64,000 nt of DNA from Planomicrobium okeanokoites (GCF_003428875.1 NZ_QQRS01000002.1:372001-436000), one strand, 5' to 3'; positions 8,300 through 17,003 are shown, numbered from the stretch's first letter. Numbers and translations: made by a program. Notes: generated by a model from the sequence alone, not told the origin.

Positions 8300-8331
8300 A
8301 AAAAAAGAAAAAGCCGCACCAGGCAGCTTTC
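8300..8331 (-). terminator. Rho-independent terminator of the DUF5996 gene
   Basis: On the minus strand AAAGCTGCC-loop-GCGGCTTT followed by TTCTTTTTTTT, 70 bp after the stop codon. Confidence 0.75.
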
Positions 8332-8399
8332 CCACTTTCTATTATAATGCCCATACATAACTGTATTCGGGATGCTTTTCAAACTGAATGACCCTCATG

Positions 8400-9317
8400 T
8401 TAATTTTCAGTTACCTGCTCTTTCATTTTCAATGGAGTGAAATAATAATCGCAGCCTTGCCAGCCCAGTTCAGCAGCCAAAGTATCAAAAGTGGAACGGA
8501 AGAACTGTTGTATATCTTCACTTGGATTTTCCTTCGCGGCAACCGCATCCAAAAGGAGAAAATATTCACTTTTCGTTTCGTCGTAAAACGCTTCAACAGG
8601 TTTTATCGAAGGCGAATTCAAATCCTTGTACTGGAATGGATAAGGAAGAACGAAAAAAGCGGGTATATCTGTTTGCTCATCGCCCAGCCAAAAACCATAT
8701 TCGATCATCTGCTCATCAAAAGCGGCTTTTTCGATAACCCGGTCTTCCGGAAACGGTTCCATGATGCCGGGCAATATCAGCAGTGACACATCAAATGTCC
8801 CCCAAAATAAAGCGGGCTTCATTTTTCGGCAGCGCATCGGCGCGATAAATTTCCTTTGCTCCAATAACGCAAATTGAAAAAGCCTGAATCCTTTCATGGC
8901 CTTCTGCTGATCGAATTCGAGCGGCGCATCGTCTTCATTCAAAGGCGTAGTATAAGCCATTTCCTGCGGTTTCGGATTGATTTTCAAATCAATTCCACGG
9001 GATGACAGTGCGCTGAAAATTTCATCATAATACCATTTGATCGATCTGGACGGCTCGAGGCCAATGCTTTGCGTGTCTCCATCTGTATTTACCAGAATGC
9101 GGCTGTTCTGAATATCAACGTCTACCTGGAAAACATGATTATGTGTGAATAACAATCCAGTGCTAAAACCATCAGCTGTAACGTCTAATGCCACATGTGC
9201 CCATTGAGGTTCCTGCTGTGCTGTTTCCAATTTGATCTTCCCGAGGATCTGCGAAAGCAAATGCAGAGTGAATTTGGTTCCTGCCCATTCCGAATGTTTG
9301 ATCATGTCAATCTTCAA
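8400..9317 (-). CDS. DUF5996 family protein
   Basis: About 305 residues. The N-terminal W-GT--TLHLLSQILGKIKL block, the mid-protein IGLEPSRSIKWYYDEI segment and FWGTFDVSLL match the DUF5996 pattern. No catalytic motif is known for this family and I assign no function. A TTG at 9317 has GGAGGAG about 6 nt upstream; an ATG four codons later (9305) is the alternative. It appears to be transcribed alone, after the flotillin terminator. Confidence 0.75.
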   Translation of the reverse strand: MKIDMIKHSEWAGTKFTLHLLSQILGKIKLETAQQEPQWAHVALDVTADGFSTGLLFTHNHVFQVDVDIQNSRILVNTDGDTQSIGLEPSRSIKWYYDEIFSALSSRGIDLKINPKPQEMAYTTPLNEDDAPLEFDQQKAMKGFRLFQFALLEQRKFIAPMRCRKMKPALFWGTFDVSLLILPGIMEPFPEDRVIEKAAFDEQMIEYGFWLGDEQTDIPAFFVLPYPFQYKDLNSPSIKPVEAFYDETKSEYFLLLDAVAAKENPSEDIQQFFRSTFDTLAAELGWQGCDYYFTPLKMKEQVTEN

Positions 9318-9378
9318 TCCATTCTCCTCCTGTCGCAAAATGGAACAGCAGACAGACACGCCTGAATTCCACTTTTAC

Positions 9379-9446
9379 TTATCCACAGTGGATATTCGAC
9401 ATAAAAAAGAATATCCCTTTATCCACAGATTTATTTCTGTGGATAA
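9379..9446. promoter_or_regulatory. Three perfect DnaA boxes
   Basis: TTATCCACA occurs at 9379-9387 and 9419-9427 on the plus strand and at 9438-9446 on the minus strand. The last two are the opposed arms of the flotillin terminator. There is no dnaA/dnaN context, so this is not an origin. It could titrate DnaA, or the second pair could simply reflect the hairpin. Confidence 0.5.
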
Positions 9447-9454
9447 AGGGATAT
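9402..9454 (-). terminator. Rho-independent terminator of floT with 19-bp perfect stem
   Basis: Arms 9411-9429 and 9436-9454 are exact complements with a 6-nt loop; on the minus strand the stem is followed by TTCTTTTTTATG. Confidence 0.9.
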
Positions 9455-9461
9455 AAGAGGA

Positions 9462-10961
9462 TTACTGATCATCTGCTTCCGGATCTGATTGCTCTTCAGT
9501 TGGCAAATCATTGTCCGCGTCGTTTCGAGACTGCGGAGCCGGAGCAGTCTGCACGACTTGGTTCGGCGTTTTGCCGACATAGGATTTCAATAGTTCCCCG
9601 ATATCGATTCCTGTCATTTCCTTCAGGGGCTCCTGCATATCGACCATCGTTTTGGTGACACTGCGGCCGAATGAAGGGATTCCTTGGCCGTTGCCGGAAT
9701 CGATGATTTTCACTGAATCGATATTGTTCAATGGTGCAGCGACTTTTTCCGCAAATATCGGCAGCATATCGATCAATTTCTCGGTGATGATGACATCGCC
9801 GTGCTGTTCCATCGCCTCAGCAAGCAATTTACGTGATTCAGCTTCCGCTTTTCCTCGTTCACGGATAACTTCCGCTTCGGCGGCACCTTCGTCGCGGCGG
9901 ATCTTCGCTTTCGCTTCCCCGCTGATAACCGACTTGCGGGCTTCCGCTTCCGCTGCACGGGTGGTTTCGTAATATGTAGCATCCGCTTTGGTTTTCCGTA
10001 CTTTACTTTCTTCTTCTTCCAATGTAACGGCGCGTTCCCGCTCCATGAATTTCAGGTTCAGTTCTTCGTCCTGAATTTCTTTCGCGAGCTTCACTTTTTC
10101 AAGCTCATACGATTGTTCGGATTTCGCCCGGGCCCGTTCAGTTTCTTCCTTGAACGCAGCGTCTTTGATGTCTTTCTCTTTACGCGATTCGGCAATTGCA
10201 ATCTGGCGTTTGTATTCTTCTTCTTTCGCTTCCTGGTCTGTACGCGCGCGCTGAATCCGCGTTTCACGGTCAGTCTCCGCCTCTGCGATTTCAGCCTGTT
10301 TGCGGACTTCAGCGATTCGCGGCCGCCCCAGGTTTTCGAGATAGCCGTTCTGCTCATCTGCATCGCGCAAATCGGTCAGCCCAAGAGAAGTGATTTTGAA
10401 GCCCATCAAATCCAGCTGCTTTTGCGCAACTTCCTGGACGTCCTGATTGAATTTTTCGCGGTCTCCGTTAATGTCTTCGACCGTCATCTTAGACAAGATC
10501 GCACGCAAGTTACTGCCCAGCACTTCGATGATTTCCGTTTCGATCTCGCTCTGTTCTTTGCCGAGGAATTGCTCGGCGTAATTGGCGATGCCGTTCAGTG
10601 TATCGGCGACTTTCACCATGGCTACCGCATCCGCCACAATCGGCACTCCGGCAATCGTGTAGACGCGCGGTGTCGAAAGCTTTAATTGGAATGAAGTCAG
10701 ATTGACCGGTGTGGAAGTCTGGAAACGGCGCAGCCGGTAACCGCCGCCCCGGATGATCTTCATGGACCTTCCTTCTTCATCGGTAAATATATTCGTATCT
10801 TTTTCAGGATCCCCCAGTTTCGGTCCTGTAATGATCAATGCCTCATTTGATTTGGCTGTGCGGTAACGGAATCTTACCCAGAAAAAGTATCCGATACCCG
10901 CCAGAACTGCGACAATCAGCACCGCAATCCCCAGCGTGGCATATCCGATTGATTCCAACAT
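9462..10961 (-). CDS. floT: Flotillin-like protein FloT
   Basis: A 499-residue protein with an N-terminal membrane helix (about 9-31), an SPFH/band-7 domain (about 40-200) and a long Glu/Ala/Lys/Arg-rich coiled coil (about 205-400), then a flexible acidic tail. It matches Bacillus FloT (YuaG), which organises membrane microdomains. In B. subtilis it sits behind the NfeD-like yuaF; here the upstream neighbour is a phosphotransferase gene and no NfeD gene is seen. AAAGGGGAG lies 8 nt before the ATG. A strong terminator follows at once. Confidence 0.95.
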   Translation of the reverse strand: MLESIGYATLGIAVLIVAVLAGIGYFFWVRFRYRTAKSNEALIITGPKLGDPEKDTNIFTDEEGRSMKIIRGGGYRLRRFQTSTPVNLTSFQLKLSTPRVYTIAGVPIVADAVAMVKVADTLNGIANYAEQFLGKEQSEIETEIIEVLGSNLRAILSKMTVEDINGDREKFNQDVQEVAQKQLDLMGFKITSLGLTDLRDADEQNGYLENLGRPRIAEVRKQAEIAEAETDRETRIQRARTDQEAKEEEYKRQIAIAESRKEKDIKDAAFKEETERARAKSEQSYELEKVKLAKEIQDEELNLKFMERERAVTLEEEESKVRKTKADATYYETTRAAEAEARKSVISGEAKAKIRRDEGAAEAEVIRERGKAEAESRKLLAEAMEQHGDVIITEKLIDMLPIFAEKVAAPLNNIDSVKIIDSGNGQGIPSFGRSVTKTMVDMQEPLKEMTGIDIGELLKSYVGKTPNQVVQTAPAPQSRNDADNDLPTEEQSDPEADDQ

Positions 10962-11074
10962 TTGTCCATCTCCCCTTTAAACAGATTTTTATTTATATCG
11001 CTCACTATTTAATACGGGGAGAATTGCAAAACGTTTCAGTTTATTTGTGAATTAATCCTTAATTGTTAATCTTC

Positions 11075-11947
11075 TTAAGATCCATTCTCCCTCTCCACTA
11101 TCTTCAGCCAGTCGGACCATGCCTCCATGTAATACGTTAAATCTTCAGGATGATGTTTGCCGCACAATGTGATTCGGAGATATAAGCCGATCAGCACGAG
11201 GTCATAGTTAGCGGACGGCCTTACTCTCAGAAAGCGAGCTGCGTAATCGAAAGTCTCTTTTGTTAAATCATCAGGTGTTGAACAAAATGCATATACAAAG
11301 TCATAGACCGGGATACCGATGACTGGAGCAGGATCAATAACGCCTGTCAGCTGCCCTTCATTGAATATGAAATTATGGAAACCGCAGTCTCCGTGCAACA
11401 GATACGCTTCGGTCTTCACACCAACCTTTTCGACGAGGCCGGCAATAAATTGATGATCAGCTGGTCCAAGCGAAGATCCGATAGCTTCCTTCGCATGGCT
11501 CACTTCGTTCCCTAGAAACTCCTGCCAGGAAGTCGACGGCGAATCCACCCAGCCCCATCCTGATTCAGGCGCAACTTTTTCATACTGATTGATAAGACCT
11601 TCAGCCAGCTCTTTCAACACCTTTTTCTTGTTACTCCCGTTGTAATCAGTCGATCCACTTATAAATGAATAAACGATAAAAGTTTTCGATGGATCAAGAT
11701 AATGGAGCTTCGGCAGCATCCCCACCTCTTTATATGTATCCAGGAATAATGCTTCAGGCCCGGTGACTTCCGGCCCGTTCAACTTCAGCACATACTCTGA
11801 GTCATCCACTTTCAAAAGATAGAGCTCACTGACGGTTCCGCCGCTCAGTTTTTTACATCTTGATGGCTCTGTAGCTATCACGTTTTGTTTAATAAGTTCT
11901 GCTATTATTTTTTTAATCCGTGTATCCATCTCTGCTATCATCCTCAC
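11075..11947 (-). CDS. Aminoglycoside phosphotransferase (APH)-family kinase
   Basis: A 290-residue APH-fold protein: a short N-lobe with a nucleotide-loop region (LSGGTVSELYLL), the Brenner motif HGDCGFHNFIF and the metal-binding IDPAPV. Family members phosphorylate aminoglycosides, choline, homoserine or other small molecules; nothing here identifies the substrate, so a resistance role is not claimed. GTG at 11947, ATG at 11941 and ATG at 11929 are all possible starts; GAGTGAGG lies among them. It begins 3 bp after the GNAT stop codon, so the two form an operon. Confidence 0.75.
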   Translation of the reverse strand: MRMIAEMDTRIKKIIAELIKQNVIATEPSRCKKLSGGTVSELYLLKVDDSEYVLKLNGPEVTGPEALFLDTYKEVGMLPKLHYLDPSKTFIVYSFISGSTDYNGSNKKKVLKELAEGLINQYEKVAPESGWGWVDSPSTSWQEFLGNEVSHAKEAIGSSLGPADHQFIAGLVEKVGVKTEAYLLHGDCGFHNFIFNEGQLTGVIDPAPVIGIPVYDFVYAFCSTPDDLTKETFDYAARFLRVRPSANYDLVLIGLYLRITLCGKHHPEDLTYYMEAWSDWLKIVERENGS

Positions 11948-11950
11948 TCT

Positions 11951-12490
11951 TCAAAGAGCTTTTTCGCCTGCCAATATACTGAACAGATCCGAGTCGCGCC
12001 AGCCGTCTTTCAACAGAATATGATCCCGCATCCTGCCTTCAAAACGCATGCCCAGCTTTTCAAGCACTTTGCGTGAACCTTCATTTCCAGGAGCGCAAGT
12101 AGCGTAAATCCGGTGAAGCTCCAGCTCTTTGAAACCAAAGCCGATCATCATGGACGCAGCTTCTGTGGCTATGCCTTTGCCCCAATGATCAGGATTGACG
12201 ATATAGCCGATTTCACCTGATTTATTGGCGACGCTCCTGATCGTTATTTCCACCGCACCTATCAATTCGTTATGTTCTTTTAAAACGATTGCAAAGAGGT
12301 AGCGGGTTCTCGGCGCATTTTTTGTATCCTTCAAAGCTTCCTCCACAAATGCCTTCGTTTCTTCTATAGTATTTGGCCCCCATGGCTGATTTCTGCTGAC
12401 GTGTTCCAGCGATGCATACTTATGGACGGCGCTCCAATCTTCTTTTTTGAATTCACGCAAATAAAGCCGGTCAGTCTCCAGTTTCTCCAT
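11951..12490 (-). CDS. GNAT N-acetyltransferase (RimJ/RimL type)
   Basis: A 179-residue protein starting with METERLYLRE-like LETDRLYLREFKKED and carrying the acetyl-CoA loop GKGIATEAA and the C-terminal N-GSRKVLEKLGM block of the Acetyltransf_3 family. AAGGGG is 8 nt before the ATG at 12490; the GTG at 12499 lies within this site and is rejected. Substrate could be an N-terminal amine or a small molecule. It is followed directly by the APH-family gene. Confidence 0.85.
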   Translation of the reverse strand: MEKLETDRLYLREFKKEDWSAVHKYASLEHVSRNQPWGPNTIEETKAFVEEALKDTKNAPRTRYLFAIVLKEHNELIGAVEITIRSVANKSGEIGYIVNPDHWGKGIATEAASMMIGFGFKELELHRIYATCAPGNEGSRKVLEKLGMRFEGRMRDHILLKDGWRDSDLFSILAGEKAL

Positions 12491-12524
12491 TAAAGTCACC
12501 CCTTATGCATCGATTTAAATGTAT

Positions 12525-13376
12525 TCAAAGTTGAGCTAAACAGCTTCGGATACTCTTATGGAGTTCTGACAACTCCGTTGAATCTTCAATTTGGATGTAG
12601 AAACTTTTTAGGAAACTCTTGGCATTGGCAATTAAAAACCAGTAATTCTCTTCTTCCAACTGCGCTTTTCGCATTTCCATATCAGCAGGCACTTTCTGCA
12701 GCAAGCTCTCAACAACTTGAAAGTCCAGTCCCTTTTTCAGCATTTCCACAATCGGGTTAAGTATACGTTCTTCTTCATCATGGATATAGACTCCAGCCGA
12801 AACAAAAGCCTTTTTCCATAGCGGACTCAAAAGTTCTGTAAACATTTCTGCGTTTGCGAAGCGATTTTTAGCCAACTCATCGAAAACATCCGCTGCGTGA
12901 GCAATGCTGTGTGCCCAGCCTTTCCCAGCGACAAACCCTCTCAAATCCTTTTCAGTATTGATATAGCTAACCATTTTATTTTTCACTTCGTTTATTTTAT
13001 CTTCTGACAGAAAGCTTGATTCATTATCTCTGTAAAGTACAACAGCAATCAACAAGGTTGTAAAAGACCTCGTAAGCACCGAATCCGTTCCTGCTTCCCC
13101 AATTCCTTTGAACAGCATATCGTCCGTTAAGCAAGTATCGAGCAAAGCACTCAGCAAGCTGTCGTCCAGTTTCTTGTCCATCGCCAATTTACAGAATGTC
13201 CCGTATATATATGCGTCTCGCAGCGTGCTGTCTGTTGAACCCATATGCTCAAGCATCGATGTGATGAGCATATCTCCATCTTCTTCGTTCCATACCCTTT
13301 TTCCAGTTTGAATCTGCTTCAGTACTTCTTTCAATTCTGATGCTGTCAACAAAGCAGGATGTTCCGTTTTATTCAT
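12525..13376 (-). CDS. DUF2785 domain protein
   Basis: A 283-residue, mostly helical soluble protein with the DUF2785 signature GKGWAHSIAHAADVFDELAKN. No enzymatic function is known to me. The start at 13376 is preceded by AGAGGG. It ends 34 bp before the GNAT gene and begins 24 bp after the TetR gene stop, so the four minus-strand genes could be read through. Confidence 0.8.
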   Translation of the reverse strand: MNKTEHPALLTASELKEVLKQIQTGKRVWNEEDGDMLITSMLEHMGSTDSTLRDAYIYGTFCKLAMDKKLDDSLLSALLDTCLTDDMLFKGIGEAGTDSVLTRSFTTLLIAVVLYRDNESSFLSEDKINEVKNKMVSYINTEKDLRGFVAGKGWAHSIAHAADVFDELAKNRFANAEMFTELLSPLWKKAFVSAGVYIHDEEERILNPIVEMLKKGLDFQVVESLLQKVPADMEMRKAQLEEENYWFLIANAKSFLKSFYIQIEDSTELSELHKSIRSCLAQL

Positions 13377-13400
13377 GTAAACCCTCTTTTCCTAATACGA

Positions 13401-13958
13401 TTAAATACTTAAAATCCTGACCAGCAGCCGGTTCATGTCTTCTGCGCTTTGCTTGAAATCCTGTCGATGCCACTCGATGGCAAGCCCTAGGATGGCGTTT
13501 GCCTGATAGGCGCTGACCATCGAGATATCAATATCGAGCCTATCGAGATAATGTTCACTTACATCATCCCTGATCAACGTCTGGATATGGTCGAAGAGCA
13601 GGTAATAATAAGACAGCGGCACGGTTTTCGAGAAAACGATCCGATAGAATGTCTCGTACTTCTCGATATGGTGAAAGATGCGGATCGTAGCCGGATTGAC
13701 GTCTTTCGACAGCAGGTTCCGAACATGCTTATACGGCTCCTGATAGGAATCCGCCAAGTCTTTCATGATTGTTTTGAAGTATTCCTCGAACAGATTTTCA
13801 ACTTGGCCATAATGCGCGTAAAACGTCCCCCGGTTCACCTTCGCCAGCTGGCACAATTCAGTGACGGAAATCGAGTTCAGGCCCTTTTGCTTCAATAAAT
13901 GCATTAAGGCTCCCCGCAAAGCATCTTTTGTTTTGGAGATCCGCAAATCCGTTTTCAT
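13401..13958 (-). CDS. TetR/AcrR-family regulator
   Basis: 185 residues. The N-terminal helix-turn-helix (about 10-55) has the family pattern ISVTELCQLAKVNRGTFYAHYG; the C-terminal part resembles the TetR_C domain of DhaS/YcnC-like regulators. AAGGAG precedes the ATG at 13958. It is divergent from an SDR dehydrogenase gene with a 141-bp shared control region, which makes that gene the likely target. The ligand is unknown. Confidence 0.88.
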   Translation of the reverse strand: MKTDLRISKTKDALRGALMHLLKQKGLNSISVTELCQLAKVNRGTFYAHYGQVENLFEEYFKTIMKDLADSYQEPYKHVRNLLSKDVNPATIRIFHHIEKYETFYRIVFSKTVPLSYYYLLFDHIQTLIRDDVSEHYLDRLDIDISMVSAYQANAILGLAIEWHRQDFKQSAEDMNRLLVRILSI

Positions 13959-14003
13959 ATTTTCACTCCTTAGCGAACAGAATCCCTCTTTTTGTTTAAT
14001 ACT

Positions 14004-14037
14004 GAACATTATCATCTTTTTTGTTTATTGAATGTTC
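14004..14037. promoter_or_regulatory. Possible TetR operator between the divergent genes
   Basis: Inverted repeat GAACATT (14004-14010) and AATGTTC (14031-14037), 20 bp apart. The right arm overlaps the -35 of the SDR promoter, as expected for repression. The wide spacing lowers confidence. Confidence 0.4.
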
Positions 14038-14057
14038 TTGCTTCTTGGGAATATAAT
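14028..14057 (+). promoter_or_regulatory. SigA-type promoter of the SDR gene
   Basis: -35 TTGAAT at 14028-14033, 18-bp spacer, -10 TATAAT at 14052-14057, 43 bp before the start codon. Confidence 0.65.
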
Positions 14058-14099
14058 TTTATTGTACACTTGTTCATTAAATATGAGGAGGTTTTATTG

Positions 14100-14861
14100 A
14101 TGAGATTAGAAGGTAAAGTTGCGGTAGTTACTGGGGCAGCATCCGGAATGGGCAAGGCGATTGCGGAATTGTATGCGGCAGAAGGCGCGAAAGTGGTCGT
14201 TGCGGATATGAATTTCGACGGCGCTGAAGCGGTAGTGCAAGGCATTTCATCGAACGGCGGAACAGCCAAAGCGGTGAAAGTGAACGTCACGAGCCAGGAA
14301 GACATCGACAACATGATTGATACAGCAGTGAACGAATACGGAACGTTGGACATCCTGGTCAATAACGCTGGCATCATGGATGGTTTTGAGCCAGCCGGCG
14401 AGATCACGGACGAAAAATGGGACCTGATTTTTGATGTAAACACGAAAGGCGTCATGCGCGCCACGCGTAAAGCGATTCCGATCTTCCTTGAAAAAGGCAA
14501 AGGCGTCATCGTCAACACTGCTTCAACAGGCGGATTGAACGGTGCTCACGCCGGTGCTGCGTACGGCGCGTCAAAACATGCCGTTGTCGGCTTCACTAAA
14601 AACACCGGCTATATGTATGCCAACTCAGGCATCCGCTGCAACGCGATTGCACCGGGCGGCGTCGAAACCAATATCGCATCCACCATGTCGAATGTCAGCC
14701 AATTCGGCGCGGGCCGCCTGCAAGCGGTACAAGGCGTCATCCCCCGCATCGGCAAGCCGGAAGAAATTGCCCAAGTGGCGGTATTCCTTGGTTCAGACGA
14801 GTCAAGCTTCGTGAATGGCACAGTGATTGTGGCAGATGCGGGATGGACTTCTGCGTTTTAA
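14100..14861 (+). CDS. Short-chain dehydrogenase/reductase
   Basis: 253 residues with the classical SDR motifs: TGAASGMG cofactor loop near residue 12, NNAG at about 85, catalytic Ser (NTASTG) and YGASK (Tyr-x-x-x-Lys), and an IAPGGV stretch. The Asp at the end of the second strand (VVADMN) favours NAD(H). Substrate unknown. AGGAGG lies 8 nt before the ATG at 14100. Likely controlled by the divergent TetR regulator and ended by a strong terminator. Confidence 0.9.
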   Translation: MRLEGKVAVVTGAASGMGKAIAELYAAEGAKVVVADMNFDGAEAVVQGISSNGGTAKAVKVNVTSQEDIDNMIDTAVNEYGTLDILVNNAGIMDGFEPAGEITDEKWDLIFDVNTKGVMRATRKAIPIFLEKGKGVIVNTASTGGLNGAHAGAAYGASKHAVVGFTKNTGYMYANSGIRCNAIAPGGVETNIASTMSNVSQFGAGRLQAVQGVIPRIGKPEEIAQVAVFLGSDESSFVNGTVIVADAGWTSAF

Positions 14862-14875
14862 TCAGATTGAATGTT

Positions 14876-14913
14876 AAATGCCAGTCCCGCTTGAGTGCGG
14901 GACTGGCATTTTT
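14876..14913 (+). terminator. Rho-independent terminator of the SDR gene
   Basis: AAATGCCAGTCCCGC and its exact complement around TTGAGT, followed by TTTTT. Confidence 0.92.
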
Positions 14914-14930
14914 ATGGCGTTTCCGGCTTC

Positions 14931-15003
14931 CGGACAGTATTTTTCGAATGCGGACAGTATTTTCATTTTCCGGACAGTATTTAGCCTGTTACGGACAGTA
15001 TAT
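14931..15003. repeat. Spaced repeat array 3: four CGGACAGTAT units, periods 20, 20, 21
   Basis: The exact 10-mer CGGACAGTAT starts at 14931, 14951, 14971 and 14992, with unrelated bases between. It begins 18 bp past the SDR terminator. A family hairpin (15103-15123) and a terminator-like palindrome follow in the same direction. The gene-free stretch 14862-15281 holds nothing else I can name. Confidence 0.85.
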
Positions 15004-15087
15004 CCATTTTTCTGGAAAAAACACACGAAGCATTCCGTCAAACCAGGCAACAGAATGATAAATCAATCGCCTTCTCGTCTGGTTCAA

Positions 15088-15130
15088 AGAGCAACAGCGG
15101 ATGTTTTTCGCTGGGCGAAAAACTCCAATG
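15088..15130. repeat. Dispersed hairpin module, copy b
   Basis: GTTTTTCGC (15103-15111), TGG loop, GCGAAAAAC (15115-15123). With its flanks (GCAACAGCGG before, CTCCAAT after) it matches the reverse complement of 63209-63251 at 38 of 43 positions by my count. Confidence 0.8.
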
Positions 15131-15139
15131 GTTTAAAGG

Positions 15140-15166
15140 AAGCCTTAGCGGCCGCTAAGGCTTTTT
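15140..15166 (+). terminator. Terminator-like palindrome after array 3 and hairpin b
   Basis: A perfect 22-nt palindrome centred on GCGGCCGC followed by TTTTT. No gene ends here, so either it stops read-through from the SDR gene or it ends a transcript that contains the array and hairpin. Confidence 0.65.
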
Positions 15167-15281
15167 CATATTATGGGTTTTTCATTCCACAGAGACAAAC
15201 GTCATCCTTTTTCTGGGAACTGCATCAAATTCTGCGGTAGAATATAGTAACAGGATTGCTTATTTACACAAAGGAGCTAAA

Positions 15282-16247
15282 ATGATGACAAAACACGAAA
15301 CGATCGAACTCAAACCGGAAGCGGTTTGGCAAGACGAACTGGCTGGCTACACACTTCGAAACGCATCACTCGGCTCCAATGACGAAATCTGCCTGCTGTT
15401 GGCAAATTCGGTTCCTGAACTGATTGATGGAAGCTTTCCACAAAGCAAAACCACAGAATTCATCGATTACAAAGTTATTCTGTTCTCTGACGGGGTAAAA
15501 ACAATAATTCCCATCCCTCGACAACCATGGAATTATCACTATATCCAACTCTTAGGCGAAGATCAGCTCCTTCTGGTTTGTGCGAGAGCCATTAAATATG
15601 AAAATGGAGAAGTGGACGAAAACGCAAGAATCTTCGATACGAAAGGGAATTTTGTCCGTTCATTTTGCTTAGGGGATGGCATTGAACAGATTTCTGCATC
15701 GGCAGACAAGAAGATTTGGACTGGATATTTTGACGAAGGGGTTTTCGGCAATTATGGCTGGGATGACCCCATCGGGAAACATGGACTGATCAACTGGACT
15801 GAATTTGGGGAAGTCATCTACACTTACGAACAGCCAGACAAGCATTTTATTATGGATTGCTTTGCTCTGAATGTACTGTCAAATAAAGAAATCTGGTTTA
15901 CCTGCGGGCTATGGGATTCTCAGATAGGTAATAGAAGAAATGGCAAAACGACTTATTACATGAACGAAGAAGTCCCAAACTACCTTTCCGCTTTTGCCGT
16001 AGCTGGCGATTATCTGTTGTCTGATGATAAGGCGCGAAACGACGGGGTTTTTCATTTAGCTGAACGGACAGATGCAGCGTACCATAAAGTGAATGAACTC
16101 AAGTTTATAAATTCGGCAGGGAATCAAATATGCCCGGTCTTTGTCAGTGGCCGTGGCTCAAAACTCTTGCTGCAGAGTGAATATGAAAGTTACTCCTTTG
16201 ATTTGGCGGTGTATAAAAATAAACAATTGCCGATTGAGGATAGTTGA
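15282..16247 (+). CDS. Hypothetical soluble protein, possibly beta-propeller
   Basis: 321 residues with no signal peptide or membrane segment. Alternating short strands with W, Y and G residues and repeated aspartate-rich turns (FDTKGNFVRSF, SADKKIWTGYFDEG) suggest a propeller-like fold; this is a weak inference. I do not recognise the family. AAGGAG lies 5 nt before the ATG at 15282 (a second ATG follows immediately). Confidence 0.6.
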   Translation: MMTKHETIELKPEAVWQDELAGYTLRNASLGSNDEICLLLANSVPELIDGSFPQSKTTEFIDYKVILFSDGVKTIIPIPRQPWNYHYIQLLGEDQLLLVCARAIKYENGEVDENARIFDTKGNFVRSFCLGDGIEQISASADKKIWTGYFDEGVFGNYGWDDPIGKHGLINWTEFGEVIYTYEQPDKHFIMDCFALNVLSNKEIWFTCGLWDSQIGNRRNGKTTYYMNEEVPNYLSAFAVAGDYLLSDDKARNDGVFHLAERTDAAYHKVNELKFINSAGNQICPVFVSGRGSKLLLQSEYESYSFDLAVYKNKQLPIEDS

Positions 16248-16398
16248 ATTGACTAATTGTAAGAAAAATACTTCCTATTGTCCGGATTTACATTCCCCCC
16301 ATAAATCCTTCCCATTCTTAACCAAAATCCGTAAATACAAGAAACTACTCCATCCCTGAGCCGTCCTATAAAATTAATAGCAAAGGAGCGTCTAAAAG

Positions 16399-16968
16399 AT
16401 GAAAAAGAAAATCCACCTGGCAATCCTGCTTTTCACTTCTGTTTATTTTCTCATGAGGTTGACCATGTTGTATGCAATGGCCAATAAGAATCACCTTTTT
16501 ATCTATAAGGATATTGATCTCGATTTACTGCTGCCTAGTGCCGATATCATATCGACAATGTTGTTCTTTTTCAGTTTGTACCATTTCTTTAAATCTAATC
16601 GTCCCATAAAATACATTTCAATTGCTTTGATGGCTTTCTTTATTCCATTTACGATTCTTGCATCCTTTTTATATATAACTATGAATGCCGACGACGAGCA
16701 CAGCAGACATCGTTTCAATTCTGCCGATGACAATAAAAAATTTCTGGTTGTCATCGGACATATGAAAGGCCTGCACCCGGATAACAGTGACCCGCGGGAT
16801 ATCTACCTCTATGAAAAAACAGCGCCTTTCATATACGAAAAACTTGGGCAGAGCCGAATTGAGTTAGATGCTGAAGATTTGAAGGTGTTATCTGATATGA
16901 AGGTGAATGTCGAAGAACTTTCCGTGGAAATCAATGAAAGAATGGTATTTTTTGAGAAGAATAAATGA
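16399..16968 (+). CDS. Hypothetical membrane protein
   Basis: 189 residues. Three hydrophobic helices occupy about residues 7-27, 47-63 and 70-94; the remaining hydrophilic part contains HPDNSDPRDIYLYE and a mixed helical tail and is probably cytoplasmic or extracellular depending on topology. AAAGGAG precedes the ATG by 9 nt. Unknown function; ends 36 bp before a convergent small membrane protein gene. Confidence 0.6.
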   Translation: MKKKIHLAILLFTSVYFLMRLTMLYAMANKNHLFIYKDIDLDLLLPSADIISTMLFFFSLYHFFKSNRPIKYISIALMAFFIPFTILASFLYITMNADDEHSRHRFNSADDNKKFLVVIGHMKGLHPDNSDPRDIYLYEKTAPFIYEKLGQSRIELDAEDLKVLSDMKVNVEELSVEINERMVFFEKNK

Positions 16969-17003
16969 GGCAGAAACCATAGAAAGTTTGCCTTACAAAG
17001 GAT

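Noticed and set aside
9379-9446. Replication origin
   Set aside because: Only three boxes, no AT-rich unwinding element and no dnaA/dnaN/gyrase genes nearby.
9652-10685. Long frames on the strand opposite floT
   Set aside because: They are mirror frames caused by the biased Glu/Ala/Arg/Lys codons of the coiled coil.
11075-11947. Aminoglycoside resistance gene
   Set aside because: The APH fold is clear, but many family members act on other small molecules; nothing in the sequence or context indicates antibiotic resistance.
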